DNA of 64,000 bases from Bacteroidales bacterium (GTDB lineage Bacteria; Bacteroidota; Bacteroidia; Bacteroidales; UBA932): NCBI GenBank assembly GCA_017561885.1, contig JAFZBF010000008.1, forward strand, positions 16,131-80,130. The letters are read 5' to 3'. Both the position numbers and the translations under genes were made by a program. Below, piece after piece: positions 59,464 to 64,000 of the stretch. A model generated the notes under the pieces. That model was given only the letters and a program-made list of their open reading frames with translations, did not search any database and was not told the DNA's origin. Numbering within the stretch: position 1 is the first letter of the stretch; each line of letters opens with the position of its first letter.

Positions 59464-60726
59464 CTAACCGACGCGGCGGAGAGTGATGCATACATTGTGT
59501 CCACCGAAGCCAAGCGAATTCGACAGCGCGATGTCAAGCTTCCGGCGAACAGCCTTCAGCGGCGTGTAGTCCAGGTCGCACTCAGGATCGGGATCTTCCA
59601 GACCGATGGTCGGAGGCACAATGCCGTTGCGCAGGGCAAGCACCGAAACTATAGCTTCCGCCGCACCTGTCGCCCCGAACATATGTCCTGTCATCGACTT
59701 GGAAGAGCTGACGGAGGCCCGGTGAGCCTCGTCTTCGCCCAGGGCTAGTTTCAATGCCCGGGTTTCAACAATATCGTTGAAACGGGTACCTGTACCGTGC
59801 GCGTTCACATACAGGTTCTCGCCGGGACGGTAGCCGCCCTCCTCGAGAGCGAGTTTCATCGCCCGGGCAGCCGGCTCGCTGTCCTGCCTTGGCAGGGTTA
59901 TGTGATATGCATCACATGTACAGCCGTAGCCTGTCACCTCTGCAAGGATTTCCGCACCACGGGCCCTGGCGTGTTCCATTTCTTCAAGAATCAGCATTGC
60001 CGCCCCTTCTGCCATCACGAAACCGCTTCGGCGGCGGTCGAAAGGCAGGCAGGCCTTAAGGGGATCCTTCTCTGTGGACAGAGCCCTTGCATTTGCAAAG
60101 CCGGCGAGCGCCATAGGATTAAGCACGGCTTCGCTGCCGCCGGCTATGATGACATCGGCACGCCCGGCCTTGATGGCAAGGGACGCTTCCCCGATGGAGT
60201 TCGTGCTGGACGTGCATGCGCTGACGTGTGCCATGCAAGGACCCTGGGCGTTGAATTTTATAGCAACGTTACCGGCGCCTAAATTCGGAATCACCATCGG
60301 TATATAATAAGGTGAAATCCTGGAGGCTCCCTCAGTGAGCATGACCTTGGTCTGCTTGACCTGAGTGTCAAAGCCGCCGATTCCGGAAGTGACATATGTT
60401 CCCATCCTTTCCGGGGCTACTGTTTCGCCTGACACTATCCCGGCATCGGCCAGAGCCTGGCCAGCTGCAGCGACAGCCATCTGGCTGAAACGGTCGGTGC
60501 GGTGCACATCCTTCGGAGTGAGGCCATACTGCAGCGGATTGAAATCTTTCACGACTCCGGCGACATACACCGGCAGTCCCATATCCTCGAAACCCTCAAG
60601 CGGAACGATGGCACATCTGCCTGCGACAATATTGTCCCAGAACGTTGCTATATCATTACCTGAAGGAGAGATAATACCCATCCCTGTAACTACCACCCTT
60701 CTGCTTCCTGAATCTGCTTCTTTCAT
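59464..60726 (-). CDS. fabF: Beta-ketoacyl-ACP synthase II
   Basis: Condensing enzyme of fatty acid elongation, 420 residues. Start RRVVVTGMGIISPSGNDIATFW; active-site Cys171 in VSACTSSTNSIGEA; His in NAHGTGTRFND; Lys and His in SSSKSMTGHMFGATGAAEA, the C-H-H triad of FabF. The ACP gene acpP, usually next to it, is not here, so this may be a second copy or lie apart. Divergent from the SusC-like gene. Confidence 0.93.
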   Translation of the reverse strand: MKEADSGSRRVVVTGMGIISPSGNDIATFWDNIVAGRCAIVPLEGFEDMGLPVYVAGVVKDFNPLQYGLTPKDVHRTDRFSQMAVAAAGQALADAGIVSGETVAPERMGTYVTSGIGGFDTQVKQTKVMLTEGASRISPYYIPMVIPNLGAGNVAIKFNAQGPCMAHVSACTSSTNSIGEASLAIKAGRADVIIAGGSEAVLNPMALAGFANARALSTEKDPLKACLPFDRRRSGFVMAEGAAMLILEEMEHARARGAEILAEVTGYGCTCDAYHITLPRQDSEPAARAMKLALEEGGYRPGENLYVNAHGTGTRFNDIVETRALKLALGEDEAHRASVSSSKSMTGHMFGATGAAEAIVSVLALRNGIVPPTIGLEDPDPECDLDYTPLKAVRRKLDIALSNSLGFGGHNVCITLRRVG

Positions 60727-60754
60727 TCTGAATGTGCGTGTTATAAAAGGCCTG

Positions 60755-60785
60755 CGAAGTTAGCGAAATTATCTCGTCTTACAAA
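60755..60785 (-). promoter_or_regulatory. Promoter of fabF
   Basis: On the minus strand, TTTG at 60782-60785, a 19-nt spacer and TAACTTCG at 60755-60762 (one mismatch) precede the fabF ATG by 28 nt. Confidence 0.6.
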
Positions 60786-60789
60786 TTCA

Positions 60790-60820
60790 TTGTTTTTATA
60801 TAAAAAACCATGTAATTTAG
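60790..60820 (+). promoter_or_regulatory. Promoter of the SusC-like gene
   Basis: TTG at 60790-60792, a 20-nt spacer and TAATTTAG at 60813-60820 (one mismatch to TAnnTTTG). The leader to the ATG at 60896 would be about 70 nt. The -33 element is 4 bp from that of fabF on the other strand. Confidence 0.5.
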
Positions 60821-60895
60821 TACTCATAATCGCATCCATTGCGTACCACACCACCTGAATGACGCTATTTCATATATTACCTAACAAACAATCTT

Positions 60896-63800
60896 ATGAG
60901 AAAAACTTTCTTGTGGAAAGCAACTCTCTGTGCCGCGGCTTTGCTGCTGAGCATCGTTTCATATGCGCAGCTCAGGCCGCTTACCGGAAAAGTTGTTGAC
61001 CAGGGCGGAGAACCCATCGTGGGAGCCTCCGTCGTCGTGGCCGGACAGAGCAACGTCGGCGCCGCAACCGGTGCTGACGGAACCTTCCAGCTCATGGTTC
61101 CGGCACAGGCTGTAAGCATTACAGTCTCTTGCATCGGTTATGTCTCTCAGACTGAGCCTATCAACGGGCGTGGAGTCATCAACTTCACACTCGATGAGGA
61201 CAATGAGTTTCTGGAAGAGACTGTCGTAATCGGTTACGGTGTCCAGCGCAAGAGCGACCTCACGGGAGCAGTTGCTTCTGTACGCTCGGCTGACCTGGAA
61301 CACCGTTCAGTATCAAGTGCAGCAGCAGCCCTTCAGGGAAAGGCTGCCGGCGTCCAGGTTTATTCAAACTCAGGCGCCCCCGGCGAATCTTCTCACATCC
61401 GTGTACGCGGTATTTCATCAAACTCAGGTTCAGGCCTCGGTCCCCTGCTCATCGTCGACGGTCTCAAGGTGGACAACATCCAGTACCTCGACCCTGAAAT
61501 GATCGAATCTATGGAGGTGCTGAAAGACGCCGCCTCTGCAGCCATCTACGGTGCGCAGGCAGGTAACGGCGTAGTGCTAATCACCACCAAGAGCGGTTCC
61601 AAGGCAAAGGACGGCCAGATTTTCTATAACGGCAAATACACGGTAAGTTCTCTCGGCCACCACGCACAGGTGATGAACGCTGAGCAGTACCTCGACTTCC
61701 AGCACACCGCCGGACTTCTCGGCACACGCGAGGAAGTCATTGCAAACGGCTTCTGGGACGGTGTCACCGACACCAACTGGGCCGATGTACTCTTCGGCCA
61801 CGGCTTCACCCACAGCCACACAGTTGGAGCTCAGGGCGGCAACGACCGCGGCTCTTATTACCTCTCTCTCAACTACACCGACGAGAACGGTATGGCACGC
61901 GGCGACAAGGACTACTACAAACGCCTCACCGCCCAGATCAATGTTGACTATAAGGTCAAGTCCTGGATGCAGGTGGGTACCAACACCTCTATCGAGCGCT
62001 ACCAGCAGCAGTCACTCAGCCAGGGCTCCGAGTATGCAGGATCAACCCTTCTGGGTGCCCTCATCATCGACCCTCTGACTCCCACCCTGTTCAAGACTGT
62101 CGACGATATGCCGTTCAATATGCGCAACGCTTATGAAAACGGTTTCACCGTTGACGGCGTAACTTATCCTTACAAAATCTATCAGAACGAAGACGGCTAT
62201 TGGTATTCAACTTCCAAGATTATGGAAGGCGACGGTGTCAACCCGCTCATTAATGTTGCCCGCAACCGCAACCAGACCAAGGGATTCAATGTACGAGGCA
62301 CCATCTTCACAAATATAACCCCCGTCAAAGACCTGGTGTTCACCTCACGTCTCGGCTACCGCATAGGCCAGAGCTACAACAGCAACTACGAGGAGCCCTA
62401 CTATGTGAACCCCAAGAACCACTCTGAAGTCCACAACCTCAGCGCTAGTTCTTCACAGAACTACTTCTACCAGTGGGAGAACTTCGCCAACTACAACCAC
62501 AAATTCGACAAGCACGCCCTCGGAGCGATGGCCGGTATGTCATATACATACAGCGACAGTCGCGGAGTAAACGCCAGCCTCAAGGGACCCGATATCCTCA
62601 AGGGTTATGACGAGAACTTCCTCTACCTGCCCTATGACAACGGAAAGGGCGAGAAAGGAATCGGCGGCGGCACTCCGAGCAACAGTTCGCAGATTTCATA
62701 CTTCGGCCGTCTGTCATACAGCTACGACAACCGCTACAGCCTGCAGGCAAACTTCCGCGCCGATGCCTTCGACTCATCGAAACTTTCACTCAAGAACCGC
62801 TGGGGCTATTTCCCTTCAGTATCTGCAGGATGGACCATCAGCAACGAGCCCTGGTTCAATGTTCCGGGTATCGACTTCCTGAAGTTCCGCGGATCGTGGG
62901 GTATCAACGGTAACATCGCCGTACTGAGCGGATATCCGTATTCAACATCCATCTCATACAACAGCAAGTCTTATCAGTATGATGTGGATCACGGCGATAT
63001 CATCAGCTACGGTTCTCAGCCCGACGGCCTTGCAAATCCTGACCTGACCTGGGAAACCTCTGTACAGACCGACTTCGGTCTTGACCTGAGGATGTTCAAC
63101 AACCGACTGACCTTCACAGCCGACTGGTTCAACAAGAACACAGAGGACCTGCTCGTAAGCATCTCTCCGGTTGCAGAGGTCGGTATCTCGTCAACTACCG
63201 TCAACGCAGGTGCCATCAACAACACCGGTCTCGAGTTCGAACTCGGCTGGCAGGACCACATAGGAGAATTCGGATACTCTATCAACGGAAACTTCTCTAC
63301 CCTGCAGAACAAGGTTACTTATCTCGAACCTTCTGTTGGACACATCCAGGGTGACCACTTCACCAACTACAAGATGTACACTTACTTCCAGGAGGGTTAT
63401 CCGGTATGGTTCCTTCGTGGATATGAATATGCCGGCATGAATGCCGAAGGCGTTGCACAGTATGTTGCAGCAGACGGCAGTTTGACTACGGTTCCTACTT
63501 CTGACGATCTCAAGTTCATCGGCAACACTCTTCCTACATTCCAATACGGCGTTACCCTCAGGATGGACTGGAAAGGCATCGACTTCACTGTATTTGGCAC
63601 AGGTGCCGGCGGAAACACCCTCGTTCCCTGCGTCTTCCGTACAGAGCACCCGCAGATCAACTCTCTCGTCTACTTCTATGAGCAGGCCGGCAAGACCATT
63701 CCGACCATCGACAAGATCTACAACTCTGTCGACTTCTGGAGTTCTTCAGCCACCGTATTCAAGGGCGACTTCTTCAAGATCAAACAGATCCAGCTCGGTT

Positions 63801-64000
63801 ACACCCTGCCCAGGGTTCTCTCAAGCAAGATCCTGATCAGCAACCTGCGTATTTACGCTTCTATGGACGACTGGTTCGTATTCACCAACTATCCCGGCTT
63901 CGACCCTGAGACCGCCACTACCGGTGGAACAAGGGGTAAGGGTCTCGACAAGGGACAGTATCCTAATGCCAAGAAGCTTCTTTTCGGTGTAAATCTCGCA
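60896..64000 (+). CDS. SusC/RagA-family TonB-dependent receptor, 3' end cut
   Basis: Outer-membrane nutrient importer, 1035 residues visible. Signal peptide (ends SYA-Q), then the N-terminal carboxypeptidase-regulatory-like domain (about 25-105, RPLTGKVVDQGGEPIVGASVVVAG...TGADGTFQL), the TonB-box region (EETVVIGYGVQRKSDLTGAVASV), the plug (IRVRGISSNSGSGLGPLLIVDG; SMEVLKDAASAAIYGAQAGNGVVLITTKSG) and a long barrel. The last residues, NAKKLLFGVNLA, are those that stand just before the C-terminus in SusC proteins, so only a few codons are lost. A SusD-type partner should follow outside the window. Glycan or peptide substrate unknown. Confidence 0.95.
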   Translation, partial: MRKTFLWKATLCAAALLLSIVSYAQLRPLTGKVVDQGGEPIVGASVVVAGQSNVGAATGADGTFQLMVPAQAVSITVSCIGYVSQTEPINGRGVINFTLDEDNEFLEETVVIGYGVQRKSDLTGAVASVRSADLEHRSVSSAAAALQGKAAGVQVYSNSGAPGESSHIRVRGISSNSGSGLGPLLIVDGLKVDNIQYLDPEMIESMEVLKDAASAAIYGAQAGNGVVLITTKSGSKAKDGQIFYNGKYTVSSLGHHAQVMNAEQYLDFQHTAGLLGTREEVIANGFWDGVTDTNWADVLFGHGFTHSHTVGAQGGNDRGSYYLSLNYTDENGMARGDKDYYKRLTAQINVDYKVKSWMQVGTNTSIERYQQQSLSQGSEYAGSTLLGALIIDPLTPTLFKTVDDMPFNMRNAYENGFTVDGVTYPYKIYQNEDGYWYSTSKIMEGDGVNPLINVARNRNQTKGFNVRGTIFTNITPVKDLVFTSRLGYRIGQSYNSNYEEPYYVNPKNHSEVHNLSASSSQNYFYQWENFANYNHKFDKHALGAMAGMSYTYSDSRGVNASLKGPDILKGYDENFLYLPYDNGKGEKGIGGGTPSNSSQISYFGRLSYSYDNRYSLQANFRADAFDSSKLSLKNRWGYFPSVSAGWTISNEPWFNVPGIDFLKFRGSWGINGNIAVLSGYPYSTSISYNSKSYQYDVDHGDIISYGSQPDGLANPDLTWETSVQTDFGLDLRMFNNRLTFTADWFNKNTEDLLVSISPVAEVGISSTTVNAGAINNTGLEFELGWQDHIGEFGYSINGNFSTLQNKVTYLEPSVGHIQGDHFTNYKMYTYFQEGYPVWFLRGYEYAGMNAEGVAQYVAADGSLTTVPTSDDLKFIGNTLPTFQYGVTLRMDWKGIDFTVFGTGAGGNTLVPCVFRTEHPQINSLVYFYEQAGKTIPTIDKIYNSVDFWSSSATVFKGDFFKIKQIQLGYTLPRVLSSKILISNLRIYASMDDWFVFTNYPGFDPETATTGGTRGKGLDKGQYPNAKKLLFGVNLA

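Overview
The window looks like chromosomal DNA of a Bacteroidota (Bacteroidales-type gut) bacterium with moderately high GC; an Alistipes/Rikenellaceae-like relative is possible, but I cannot place it from sequence alone. The grounds are a SusC/RagA-type TonB receptor, RND efflux genes with lipoprotein adaptors, a ricT-gldH pair, many lipoproteins, BIG2/leucine-rich surface proteins, weak or absent Shine-Dalgarno sequences, and repeated use of the Bacteroidota promoter pattern (TTG or TTTG, about 19-21 nt, then TAnnTTTG). No rRNA, tRNA, CRISPR array, phage or insertion sequence was seen.

Layout. 1-5.1 kb: 3' end of rodA, gcvP, pgk. 5.2-11.5 kb: a glycan-facing group (BIG2/leucine-rich lipoprotein, GH43 enzyme, GH20 lipoprotein). 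11.5-16.7 kb: housekeeping genes in alternating orientation (RlmI-like methyltransferase, lgt, miaA, smpB, a fumarate reductase cytochrome b without its partners, hemW with an unknown coiled-coil membrane protein). 17.6-25.8 kb: small envelope proteins, a TPR protein, a U32/RlhA-type protein, then pyrH-frr-holB-ricT-gldH-trmB packed in one direction. 26.2-27.6 kb: a carboxylesterase lipoprotein flanked on both sides by palindromic non-coding DNA. 27.9-33.6 kb: a tripartite RND efflux operon ending in a PII-like gene. 33.8-38.3 kb: thioredoxin, a beta-barrel protein and a polyprenyl synthase, then a C69 dipeptidase with a small lipoprotein, and a small exported protein. 38.3-43.3 kb: three tandem paralogous lipoproteins of DUF4988 type plus a HAD phosphatase. 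43.4-47.6 kb: an endonuclease/exonuclease/phosphatase protein and a Tricorn-like protease. 47.6-50.2 kb: a cysteine-biosynthesis operon (cysK-cysE) and a zinc-ribbon membrane protein. 50.2-60.7 kb: an unknown lipoprotein, a mannitol-dehydrogenase-family enzyme, an isochorismatase-family hydrolase, a TonB receptor, an AspT/YidE-type transporter, nrdG-nrdD and fabF. 60.9-64.0 kb: a SusC-like receptor cut by the window end within a few residues of its C-terminus.

The most striking element lies in the leader of cysK-cysE (47636-47864). A strong promoter sits directly before a 24-codon ORF with seven Cys codons, six of them in the block CCCCACC. It is followed by an intrinsic terminator ahead of cysK. 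The RNA can form 1:2, 2:3 (antiterminator) and 3:4 (terminator) pairings in the order expected of a ribosome-mediated attenuator. The product of the operon is cysteine, so this reads as a cysteine-sensing attenuator; the leader ORF also seems to be leaderless or nearly so. Other points of interest are the DUF4988 trio, the PII-like gene in the efflux operon, the palindromes around the esterase, and two cases of start codons placed almost at the predicted transcription start.
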